Assembly: GCA_024690445.1 (NCBI GenBank)
Contig: JAILPD010000003.1
Span: 1-12,619 of the forward strand
DNA from: Acholeplasmatales bacterium
Lineage (GTDB): Bacteria; Bacillota_I; Bacilli_A; Acholeplasmatales; Anaeroplasmataceae
Direction: 5' to 3'
Length of the DNA: 12,619 nucleotides
Position numbers and translations under genes: made by a program. Below, piece after piece: positions 7,259 through 12,619 of the stretch. Every line of letters starts with the position of its first letter. Position 1 is the stretch's first letter. The notes beneath the pieces were generated by a model, which searched no databases, was not told the DNA's origin, and saw only the letters and a program-made list of their open reading frames with translations.

Positions 7259-8923
7259 ATGGACCTATTTGTAAAAATTCTATTCATTGCGCTATTCTTT
7301 GCTGCAACAATTTTTATTGGTTTTTATTGTAGAAAAAAAGCCACAAATTCAAATGACTTCGTATTAGGTGGTAGAAATGTTGGACCTTGGCTTTCAGCAT
7401 TTGCATATGGTACTTCATATTTCTCAGCCGTAATCTTTATTGGTTATGCTGGTTCATTTGGATGGGCATTTGGTGTATCAGCCTTCTGGATTGGTATCGG
7501 AAATGCATTAATCGGTTCTTGGCTTGCCTGGGCATTACTAGGAAGAAAAACAAGAATCATGACTCAATATTTAAATTCATCAACAATGCCAGATTTCTTT
7601 GCTAAAAGATATAATTCTCAAGGCTTAAGAATCTTTGCTGCAATTATTATATTTATTTTCTTAATTCCATATACAGCTGCGTTATATAATGGATTATCTT
7701 ATCTATTCAATGTAACATTCTCAGCATCTGTTCCATATTGGGTTTGGATTTTAATTATTTCAGTTGCTACTGGTGGATATGTAATTATTGGTGGTTTAAT
7801 GTCAACTGCCTTAAATTCATTCGTACAAGGCTTAATTATGCTAATTGGTATTGCATTAGTTGTAATTTTCGCTTTAAACCTAAATGGTGGTTTAATGGGT
7901 TCATTACAAGAACTTGCTACTAAGCCTGAAACAGGTGGATGGGTATTTGCTTCATTATTTGGACCAGATCCTGTTCATTTATTATTTGTTGTATTATTAA
8001 CATCTTTAGGATGTTGGGGTTTACCACAAATGGTTGGTAAGTTCTATTCTATTAAGAATGAAAACCAAATTAGAAAGGGTTCAGTTATTTCAACTGCATT
8101 TGCAATTGTAGTAGCTGGTGGATGCTATTTCTTAGGTGGTTTTGCAAGAATATTTGCTGATCAAAAGAGCTCAACAGTAATTCCTGAAATTGTTGCTAAG
8201 CTTCCAGTTGTTATTATTGCAATTGTTATTGTATTAGTATTAGCTGCTTCAATGTCTACATTATCAGGACTTGTTCACACAAGTGCTGCAACTGTAACAT
8301 TTGACTTATTAGATAGAAAAAGTACAATGCCAGAAAAGAAGAAGATGCTTTGGTTAAGATGCTTAGTTGTTGCATTTATTGTAGTAAGTGCGGGACTTGC
8401 AATTTTCCAAGTTTATGGACCACAGAACTTAACTAAGGATATTGCATCATTGATGGGTATTTCATGGGGTGCTATTTCTGGTGCATTTATTGGACCATTC
8501 TTCTTTGGATTATATTGGAAGAAGACTACTAAGGCTTCTGTTTATGCATCATTTATAAGTGGTATTACAATTGCTTTAGTTGGACTAATTTTAAGTATGG
8601 CAAACGTACATCCACAATTAAAATCTGAGGTATCAGGCTATTCAATATTATGGTTTGATTTATCAGATTCAATTTATATGGGTGTTTTAGCAATGGTATT
8701 AAGCTTTATCATTGTTCCTGTTGTATCATCATTTACTAAGGCACCTGATAATATTCAAGATATCTTCAAGTGCTATGAGAAGAAGGTTGTTGTAACTAGT
8801 GAGGTTGCATTAACTGAAGACATAGCTAGAGACACTATTCCAGTAGTTAAGGATGCTGATCCTATTGCTGAAGGTGTTATAGTTGAAGAAACACCTTCTG
8901 ATAATTCAGTAAAAAGCGAATAA
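7259..8923 (+). CDS. Sodium:solute symporter (SSS family), likely carboxylate uptake
   Basis: This multi-pass inner-membrane transporter has the LeuT-like SSS fold and about 13 hydrophobic segments over 554 residues. The N-terminal GGR (37-39) and following SAFAYGTSYFSA are family hallmarks. The AASMSTLSGLVHTSAATV stretch (329-346) corresponds to the SSS helix whose Ser/Thr residues form the sodium site. The last 45 residues are a soluble acidic tail, longer than in many relatives. The start has only a weak ribosome site (AAGTGAGA, 7243-7250, overlapping the previous stop), which suggests translational coupling. As last gene of the operon it probably imports the acid that the ligases activate; exchange or export is possible. 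Substrate is inferred. Out-of-frame reading frames inside this gene are shadows. Confidence 0.88.
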   Translation: MDLFVKILFIALFFAATIFIGFYCRKKATNSNDFVLGGRNVGPWLSAFAYGTSYFSAVIFIGYAGSFGWAFGVSAFWIGIGNALIGSWLAWALLGRKTRIMTQYLNSSTMPDFFAKRYNSQGLRIFAAIIIFIFLIPYTAALYNGLSYLFNVTFSASVPYWVWILIISVATGGYVIIGGLMSTALNSFVQGLIMLIGIALVVIFALNLNGGLMGSLQELATKPETGGWVFASLFGPDPVHLLFVVLLTSLGCWGLPQMVGKFYSIKNENQIRKGSVISTAFAIVVAGGCYFLGGFARIFADQKSSTVIPEIVAKLPVVIIAIVIVLVLAASMSTLSGLVHTSAATVTFDLLDRKSTMPEKKKMLWLRCLVVAFIVVSAGLAIFQVYGPQNLTKDIASLMGISWGAISGAFIGPFFFGLYWKKTTKASVYASFISGITIALVGLILSMANVHPQLKSEVSGYSILWFDLSDSIYMGVLAMVLSFIIVPVVSSFTKAPDNIQDIFKCYEKKVVVTSEVALTEDIARDTIPVVKDADPIAEGVIVEETPSDNSVKSE

Positions 8924-8933
8924 TAATTAATAA

Positions 8934-8962
8934 GCGAAGATTATATTTTAATCTTCGTTTTT
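8934..8962 (+). terminator. Intrinsic terminator of the aryl-acid operon
   Basis: CGAAGATT (8935-8942) pairs perfectly with AATCTTCG (8950-8957), and one further A-T pair is possible inside the loop. TTTTT (8958-8962) and more T-rich sequence follow. It sits 11 bases after the symporter stop codon and closes the operon. Confidence 0.9.
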
Positions 8963-8996
8963 AATTTTATACAAATTGTGCAAAATAGCGTGGAAT

Positions 8997-9024
8997 TTGG
9001 TGATTTATTATTTATTTTTAATAT
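8997..9024 (+). promoter_or_regulatory. Possible promoter of the interrupted TIGR04076 gene
   Basis: TTGGTG (8997-9002), 16 bases, then TAATAT (9019-9024). A transcript starting near 9031 would carry GAGG (9047-9050) before the TTG start at 9059. The ATG at 9023 would fall inside the -10 box, which argues against using it as the start. Confidence 0.4.
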
Positions 9025-9058
9025 GAATAAGAATAAGATAGTAATTGAGGTGTTTAAA

Positions 9059-9181
9059 TTGTTAAAGGTCAAAATAAAGGCTCTAAAGAGGGCAATTCAT
9101 GATGATTTAATTAAAGAATATGAAAATCCAATCTTACATGCATGTGATATAACGCTTGGCCAAGAATTTATATCTATTGAT
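9059..9181 (+). pseudogene. TIGR04076-family protein, N-terminal half, split by IS
   Basis: The first 41 codons of a small conserved protein, starting at TTG 9059 behind GAGG (9047-9050). The product begins MLKVKIKALKRAIHDDL and ends at GQEFISID. The K-V-K-I-x-x-L-K-R opening and the later GQ-F-I block resemble TIGR04076-family proteins of about 100 residues, whose function is unknown to me. The gene is cut after TTGAT (9177-9181) by the insertion sequence. Reading on into the element adds seven foreign codons (ELEPHTR) and stops at 9203-9205. The other half is at 11282-11461. An in-frame GTG at 8978 would lengthen the N-terminus but has no ribosome site and adds residues the family lacks. 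Family assignment rests on remembered motif order, not a search. Confidence 0.75.
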
Positions 9182-9187
9182 GAACTA

Positions 9188-9231
9188 GAGCCGCACACTC
9201 GTTAATTGATTTACGAGTTAGGCTCTTTTTT
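9188..9231 (+). terminator. IS left-end hairpin, also shaped as an intrinsic terminator
   Basis: GAGCC (9188-9192) pairs with GGCTC (9221-9225), and ACTCGT (9197-9202) pairs with ACGAGT (9213-9218). A small internal loop separates the two stems and the apical loop has ten bases. It lies six bases inside the left boundary, where IS605-group transposases recognise a subterminal hairpin. TTTTTT (9226-9231) follows directly, so it should also stop transcripts entering from the host gene. Confidence 0.75.
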
Positions 9232-9240
9232 ATATTATTT

Positions 9241-9347
9241 TTGAGAAAAATTAATAAAAAACATAAAAATATATTGCATATGTCAGTGATTTTTCTCAAA
9301 GTATATACTAAAGTATATAACATCTATTTTTTACTATGCATATGTCA
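9241..9347. repeat. Repeat cluster in the IS left end, upstream of tnpA
   Basis: TTGAGAAAAA (9241-9250) and TTTTTCTCAA (9290-9299) form a 10-base inverted repeat. TGCATATGTCA occurs twice as a direct repeat (9275-9285 and 9337-9347). AAAGTATATA occurs twice with two bases between (9298-9307 and 9310-9319). They lie between the end hairpin and the tnpA promoter and could serve as protein or RNA sites, though some repetition is expected in AT-rich DNA. Confidence 0.55.
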
Positions 9348-9354
9348 CTAAATC

Positions 9355-9363
9355 TGGTATAAT
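9355..9363 (+). promoter_or_regulatory. Extended -10 promoter for tnpA-tnpB
   Basis: TGGTATAAT (9355-9363) is a perfect extended -10 element with no clear -35 box. The transcript would start near 9370, just before the ribosome site AGAGG (9370-9374). That gives a very short leader to ATG 9385, so translation may be weak or the main start may lie slightly upstream. Confidence 0.5.
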
Positions 9364-9384
9364 ATATATAGAGGTATTCACATT

Positions 9385-9795
9385 ATGAAGCATGGTAGAG
9401 GTTATGTTTATGATTTATATTATCATATTGTTTGGTGTGTTAAATATAGACATAAAATATTATTAAATGATATTAAAGATGATTTAATAGATATTATTAA
9501 AAACATATGTATTAATAATAATTATGAGCTCGTTGAAATAAATACAGATTTAGATCATGTTCATTTAGTAATTGGATTATCACCACAGGATTCTATACCT
9601 GTTGTAATTAAAACATTAAAAGGTGTTTCAGCAAGGCTTTTAAATAGTAAACATAAAAATGAATTATCAAAAGTATTATATGGTGGACATATATGGAGTC
9701 CTTCATACTACATAGCTACTACTAGCGATAATATAATGGAGAATATTAAAGAATATATTATAAATCAAGGAAATGAAGATTTGAAGAAGGGATAA
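9385..9795 (+). CDS. tnpA: IS200/IS605 transposase TnpA (Y1 HUH single-strand transposase)
   Basis: TnpA excises and inserts the element as single-stranded DNA, cutting at the structured ends and forming a 5'-phosphotyrosine bond. The 136 residues are a normal length. The HUH metal-binding motif is His58-Val-His60 within DLDHVHLVIG. The catalytic tyrosine is Tyr124 in IKEYIINQ, and Gln128, four residues on, matches the residue that helps hold the metal in IS608 TnpA. The N-terminal VYDLYYHIVWCVKYRHK and the WSPSYYIATT strand (104-113) are family hallmarks. ATG 9385 has AGAGG ten bases upstream. The stop codon is one base before the tnpB start, so the pair is probably cotranscribed. No frameshift or missing catalytic residue is seen, so it is likely functional. 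Confidence 0.96.
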   Translation: MKHGRGYVYDLYYHIVWCVKYRHKILLNDIKDDLIDIIKNICINNNYELVEINTDLDHVHLVIGLSPQDSIPVVIKTLKGVSARLLNSKHKNELSKVLYGGHIWSPSYYIATTSDNIMENIKEYIINQGNEDLKKG

Positions 9796-9796
9796 T

Positions 9797-11137
9797 ATGA
9801 GTGTTGTTAGCTACAATGTTGAAGTTATAAATAATACAAATAAATTAAGACATATAGTAGCTAACACATTAGCTTTATATAATTCTGCATTAAATTATGT
9901 ATGTGATGTAGTGTTGGAGCATTATGATGAAATAAAAGAATTAAATAATTTAGAAGGAAGAATGTATTTAGAACATTTAATACATAACACAAAGAATAAT
10001 ATTGCAAAATATGATTTTGATTCAATTTATTATAAGCTTCCATGTTATTTATTAAGAGATATAGAATCAAAAGCAATTGGACATATTTTTTCATATAAAT
10101 CTAATTTAGATAATTATAAAAAAGAAAGATATAATAAAATATCAAATGGGAAGAAATTTAAAAAAAGAAAACCAAGCTTATCTAAATGTAATTTATTACC
10201 ATCATTTTATAAAGGTAATATGTATAAAATGATATCTGATAATAAAATAGCATTAAAGATATATGAAGATAATGATTGGAAATATGAAGAATTTAAATTA
10301 AAGAAAAATGATTTAAAATATATAAATAAAATAAATGGAAAAAGATATAATCCTGAAATAAAGATTATAGGAAAAAAGATATATATTAAATTTACATTTG
10401 AAATTGAAGATTTAAAGCTTCAAGATAAAGAATTAAATAAAAGAATAATATGTGGAGTGGATTTAGGTGTAAATAATGATGCCACAATAAGTATAATGAA
10501 TTATGAAGGCACTATTTTAGGAAGACATTTTATTAATACTAATAATAAAGACCTAATGAATCATTTACTTAATAAGAAAAGGAAAATACAAAGGAATAGT
10601 GGCAATTATAAATATTTAAGGAATCTACATATTAATAATAAAATAAATTCAATTAATGAAAATATAGTTAATCATACTGTAAATCAAATTATTAAAATAT
10701 GCTTATCATATGGAGTAGATGTAATAGTATTTGAGAATTTAAGACATAAATTCAAAAGAGCAAAAAGATCTTTTAGGGCAAGATTACATCGCTGGAGAAA
10801 AATAGCAATATATAATAAAGCATATGAAATGGCACATAGAAATGGAATAAGAGTATCAACAGTTAATCCAAATGGGACAAGCAGATATGCTTATGATGGA
10901 TCTGGAGAGGTAGAAAGAGATAATGATAATTATTCTATCTGCAAATTTGTAAGCGGAAAGATATATAATTGTGATTTAAGTGCATCATATAATATCGCAG
11001 CAAGATATTATATAAGAGAGACATTAAAACCCTTGGATGTGAATTCAAGGTCAGAGCTAGAGACAAAAGCTTCTTTAGCTTTGAGTGGAACAAAATTAAC
11101 ATATAATACTTTCAAAGTATTATTAAATGTTATTTAA
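9797..11137 (+). CDS. tnpB: RNA-guided endonuclease TnpB, zinc-finger-less subfamily (446 aa)
   Basis: TnpB cuts DNA next to a short TAM using an omega-RNA from the element's right end and is the ancestor of Cas12. The RuvC acidic triad is present: Asp222 in GVDLGVNND, Glu313 in VFENLRHK, and Asp393 in NCDLSASYNIAAR. The target-binding domain between RuvC-II and III usually has two C-x2-C pairs. Here that segment (about 360-392) reads TSRYAYDGSGEVERD then SICKFVSGKIYNCD, with only Cys382 and Cys392, so a normal four-cysteine zinc site cannot form. The segment looks orderly, like a known type of gut Bacillota TnpB, rather than decayed. A very basic stretch (about 107-130) fits RNA binding. GAAGGG (9786-9791) precedes ATG 9797. 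Confidence 0.93.
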   Translation: MSVVSYNVEVINNTNKLRHIVANTLALYNSALNYVCDVVLEHYDEIKELNNLEGRMYLEHLIHNTKNNIAKYDFDSIYYKLPCYLLRDIESKAIGHIFSYKSNLDNYKKERYNKISNGKKFKKRKPSLSKCNLLPSFYKGNMYKMISDNKIALKIYEDNDWKYEEFKLKKNDLKYINKINGKRYNPEIKIIGKKIYIKFTFEIEDLKLQDKELNKRIICGVDLGVNNDATISIMNYEGTILGRHFINTNNKDLMNHLLNKKRKIQRNSGNYKYLRNLHINNKINSINENIVNHTVNQIIKICLSYGVDVIVFENLRHKFKRAKRSFRARLHRWRKIAIYNKAYEMAHRNGIRVSTVNPNGTSRYAYDGSGEVERDNDNYSICKFVSGKIYNCDLSASYNIAARYYIRETLKPLDVNSRSELETKASLALSGTKLTYNTFKVLLNVI

Positions 11138-11297
11138 CTAATAGTCTAATATGTTAGGTAGATATAATGTGTCTTCTAGACAGGATTTAGGCAACTTTAT
11201 CAGCATTATATCTATGCCGTTATAGTCTCTATAACGATATTAGAAGTTAGAATCTTATGATTTAAATCATGAGAGGTTCAAGGCAAAATGCCAGAAG
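11138..11297 (+). ncRNA. Putative omega-RNA (TnpB guide RNA) at the IS right end
   Basis: Downstream of tnpB are stacked perfect stems. AGATATAATG (11160-11169) pairs with CATTATATCT (11204-11213) around a small inner TGTC/GACA stem. CGTTATAG (11218-11225) pairs with CTATAACG (11229-11236) over a three-base loop. A third stem lies at 11254-11273. In characterised TnpB systems the scaffold ends at the element boundary and the next 16 or so bases are the guide, which here would be 11282-11297 in the host gene. The 5' end probably lies inside tnpB and is not defined by sequence. No separate promoter is evident, so processing from the tnpB transcript is likely. Confidence 0.7.
11254..11273. repeat. 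IS right-end hairpin recognised by TnpA
   Basis: CTTATGATTT (11254-11263) and AAATCATGAG (11264-11273) are complementary with one G-U pair, forming a near-perfect palindrome eight bases before the right boundary. The position fits the subterminal hairpin that TnpA binds to cut after TTCAA (11277-11281). Confidence 0.75.
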
Positions 11298-11461
11298 GCT
11301 TTTGTAAAAGTGCATGGGATTCAGTTGGTACTTTTGTAATTAGATTAGCAAATGGAGAAGAGAATTTCTTTGATGGTTGGATGAAAAATAAGAAATCTGC
11401 GATGATTTCATGTAATGATGGATTTAGACCTTTATCATTTTATTTAGAGGTAATCGAATAA
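11282..11461 (+). pseudogene. TIGR04076-family protein, C-terminal half, split by IS
   Basis: The remaining 59 codons of the interrupted gene, read in the frame that continues from 9181. They begin GKMPEGFCKSAWDSVGTFV and end FRPLSFYLEVIE. The P-E-G-F-C block, the DGWMKN stretch, the I-S-C-N-D-G segment and the F-R-P-L-S-F strand near the end follow the TIGR04076 order. With the N-terminal half the protein would be 100 residues, the expected size. In the present allele an internal ATG at 11288 has GAGAGG (11271-11276), supplied by the IS, and AAGG (11280-11283) upstream. A 57-residue fragment could therefore be made from read-through of the IS, but it would lack the N-terminal strands and is unlikely to be functional. 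Confidence 0.75.
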
Positions 11462-11480
11462 ATAACAATTTAAATAAAAA

Positions 11481-11501
11481 TATACCGAAATTATCGGTAT
11501 A
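11481..11501. promoter_or_regulatory. Perfect 8-bp palindrome in the leader of the patatin gene
   Basis: TATACCGA (11481-11488), five bases, TCGGTATA (11494-11501). It ends at the ribosome site GAGGG (11502-11506). Nothing T-rich follows on the plus strand, so it is not a plus-strand terminator. On the minus strand a T-rich run does follow, but no minus-strand gene ends here. An operator, an RNA hairpin limiting ribosome access, or a relic terminator are all possible. Confidence 0.5.
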
Positions 11502-11515
11502 GAGGGCAGTAAATT

Positions 11516-12445
11516 ATGGGAAAGAAAAAAGAAGAAGCAAGATATGAATCATTATTAAGTGATATTGATTTAGTAGAAATTAATAATAAATTAACTGATG
11601 CCGCAATAGTCCTAGAGGGTGGAGCATTTAGAGGATTTTACCAAGAAGGTGTTTTAGATTGCCTTTTAAAAAATGGTATTAGCTTTAAATGCATTGTAGG
11701 CGTGTCAGCTGGTGCTTTAAATGGACTCGATTATTTTGTTGGACAAGCCGGAAGAAGTGCCCACATTAATATTAGATATAGGCATGATAAGCGATATATT
11801 GGTGTTAATGCCTTTTTGAAAAGTAAGAGAAAGTCTATTATTAATTTGAATTTCACATTTAGTGACTTACCTCATGTGCCTAGATTAAATACTGAAAAGC
11901 TAATAGATAATGAAGGTGAATTTTACGCAGTTGCCACTAAAATGGAAGATGGTAAGGCTGTCTATTTTAAAAATGATAATAGCAATTTTATCGAATGTAT
12001 TAAGGCGTCTGCGACACTGCCATATATTTCAAGACCAATAATAATCGATAATGAACACTATATGGATGGAGGATGTGCTGATAGAATTCCATATAAGTTT
12101 GCCAGTGAGTTGGGGTATAAAAAGATTATTATAATTAAAACAAGAGATAGATCATTTAGATGTAAACCTAATTTTGATAAAAGATATAGATATACTAAAA
12201 GAATATATTCTAAATACCCTGATTTTGCTTATAATCTTTCAAAAACAGATGAGAACTATAATGTTTTATGTGATGAAATAGATAAGTTAGAACAAGAAGG
12301 TAAGGTATTTGTTATCGCTCCATCAAGAGAAATAGATATTAAAATGCTTGAAGGAAATTTAGATAAATTAAAAGAAGTATATGTATTAGGTTATGTTAAT
12401 TGTCTTCAAGTATTAGATGATTTAAAAAAGTATCTAGATAAATAA
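11516..12445 (+). CDS. Patatin-like phospholipase (309 aa)
   Basis: This cytosolic patatin-fold lipid acyl hydrolase uses a Ser-Asp dyad. The oxyanion-hole motif is GGAFRG (35-40). The nucleophile elbow is GVSAG (62-66) with Ser64, and the catalytic Asp184 lies in DGG (184-186) of MDGGCADRIP. The order, spacing and approximately 300-residue length match the bacterial YjjU-like patatin group, proteins of poorly known substrate. There is no signal peptide; the start is lysine-rich and polar. GAGGG lies nine bases before ATG 11516. The gene follows the TIGR04076 gene by 54 bases, so before the insertion the two may have shared a transcript. I see no convincing promoter between them, so its expression now may depend on the IS. 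It converges on the tRNA cluster. Confidence 0.9.
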   Translation: MGKKKEEARYESLLSDIDLVEINNKLTDAAIVLEGGAFRGFYQEGVLDCLLKNGISFKCIVGVSAGALNGLDYFVGQAGRSAHINIRYRHDKRYIGVNAFLKSKRKSIINLNFTFSDLPHVPRLNTEKLIDNEGEFYAVATKMEDGKAVYFKNDNSNFIECIKASATLPYISRPIIIDNEHYMDGGCADRIPYKFASELGYKKIIIIKTRDRSFRCKPNFDKRYRYTKRIYSKYPDFAYNLSKTDENYNVLCDEIDKLEQEGKVFVIAPSREIDIKMLEGNLDKLKEVYVLGYVNCLQVLDDLKKYLDK

Positions 12446-12467
12446 AAAAAAACGGTTACTAACCGTT
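12444..12467 (-). terminator. Intrinsic terminator for the tRNA cluster (minus strand)
   Basis: AACGGTT (12451-12457) pairs perfectly with AACCGTT (12461-12467) over a three-base loop. On the minus strand the stem is followed by a run of Ts (complement of the A-run 12444-12452). It lies 11 bases beyond the tRNA-Trp 3' end. On the plus strand there is no T-run, so it should stop patatin transcripts weakly at best. Confidence 0.85.
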
Positions 12468-12478
12468 AATCACAAAAG

Positions 12479-12552
12479 TGGCAGGGGCGGAGAGAATCGA
12501 ACTCCCACGGATGGTTTTGGAGACCACTACAATACCATTATGCTACGCCCCT
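12479..12552 (-). tRNA. tRNA-Trp (anticodon CCA)
   Basis: On the minus strand the acceptor AGGGGCG pairs fully with CGCCCCT, followed by discriminator G and an encoded CCA. The anticodon loop CTCCAAA (anticodon CCA) is closed by a five-pair stem with one G-U, and the T-arm carries GTTCGATTC. The G discriminator is normal for bacterial tRNA-Trp. Its UGG-only anticodon agrees with TGA acting as a stop in this window. It is 74 bases including CCA. Confidence 0.95.
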
Positions 12553-12572
12553 AAAAATAAAATGCACTATAA

Positions 12573-12619
12573 TGGGGCGCATAACAGGGATCGAACCTGC
12601 GCATAACGGAGCCACAATC
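12573..12619 (-). tRNA. tRNA-His (anticodon GTG), 3' part, cut by window end
   Basis: The visible minus-strand part runs from the anticodon arm to an encoded CCA. The loop TTGTGGC gives anticodon GTG, the T-arm is GCAGG-TTCGATC-CCTGT, and the 3' acceptor strand TATGCGC is followed by discriminator C. A C at this position is the special feature of bacterial tRNA-His, which pairs it with an extra 5' G. It lies 20 bases upstream of tRNA-Trp on the same strand, so they are probably cotranscribed. Confidence 0.9.

Larger units (their letters stand above)
9182..11281 (+). mobile_element. IS200/IS605-family insertion sequence, complete (2,100 bp)
   Basis: The element carries tnpA (Y1 HUH transposase) and tnpB (RNA-guided nuclease) in the same orientation, with structured ends and no terminal inverted repeats or target duplication, as expected for this family. 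The left boundary follows TTGAT (9177-9181) and the right end is TTCAA (11277-11281). These limits come from the host gene: removing 9182-11281 joins ...TCT ATT GAT to GGC AAA ATG CCA... and restores one open frame of 100 codons plus stop. TTGAT is the target and TAM described for the IS605-group element ISDra2. Both genes are intact, so the copy may still be active. Boundaries could shift by a base or so only if the frame were compensated. Confidence 0.9.

Noticed and set aside
7387..7923. Two plus-strand frames inside the symporter (7387-7605 and 7738-7923)
   Set aside because: Their Trp- and Cys-rich translations are typical of out-of-frame reading of a membrane protein gene.
8978..9058. 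GTG start for the small gene before the IS
   Set aside because: There is no ribosome site, the added residues do not fit the family, and the likely promoter overlaps this stretch. TTG 9059 behind GAGG is better.
9861..10094. Minus-strand frame inside tnpB
   Set aside because: It is antisense to an intact tnpB, with no ribosome site or recognisable motif.
11160..11273. Right-end hairpins as a CRISPR-like repeat array or plus-strand terminator
   Set aside because: The stems differ in sequence, there are no repeated units with spacers, and no T-run follows any stem. They fit an omega-RNA scaffold and IS end.

Overview
The window is AT-rich bacterial DNA with Shine-Dalgarno sites before most genes and TGA used as a stop. 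Gene content points to a low-GC anaerobic Bacillota, possibly an Erysipelotrichia-like or related gut lineage. That placement is inferred from style and gene content, not from a marker gene.

Left edge (1-998): the first 40 codons of a PLP-dependent aminotransferase run leftward off the window. A six-helix membrane protein of unknown function diverges from it (303-998).

Middle (1063-8962): a tightly packed rightward operon begins at an extended -10 promoter and ends at a clear intrinsic terminator. Its order is PaaI-type hotdog thioesterase, iorA, iorB, phenylacetate-CoA ligase (paaK type), a tandem-ACT protein, a second AMP-forming acyl-CoA ligase and a sodium:solute symporter. Together they look like a module interconverting aryl-pyruvates, aryl-acetyl-CoAs and free aryl acids. 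It could run oxidatively (aromatic amino acid fermentation) or reductively (uptake and activation of aryl acids, then carboxylation to the 2-oxoacid). The symporter and two ligases fit uptake and activation well, but sequence alone does not settle the direction.

Right-middle (8997-11461): a 2,100-bp IS200/IS605-family element (tnpA, tnpB, ends, putative omega-RNA) sits inside a small gene of the TIGR04076 family. Both halves remain. Joining 9181 to 11282 restores a 100-codon reading frame, which fixes the element at 9182-11281 beside a TTGAT target. The sequence just right of the element, expected to be the TnpB guide, lies next to TTGAT in the reconstructed empty site, so this copy should recognise its own uninterrupted allele. 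TnpB keeps its RuvC acidic residues but lacks the usual four-cysteine zinc finger.

Right edge (11516-12619): a patatin-like phospholipase gene runs rightward. It faces a leftward tRNA cluster of tRNA-His (cut by the window end) and tRNA-Trp, closed by a terminator read on the minus strand.
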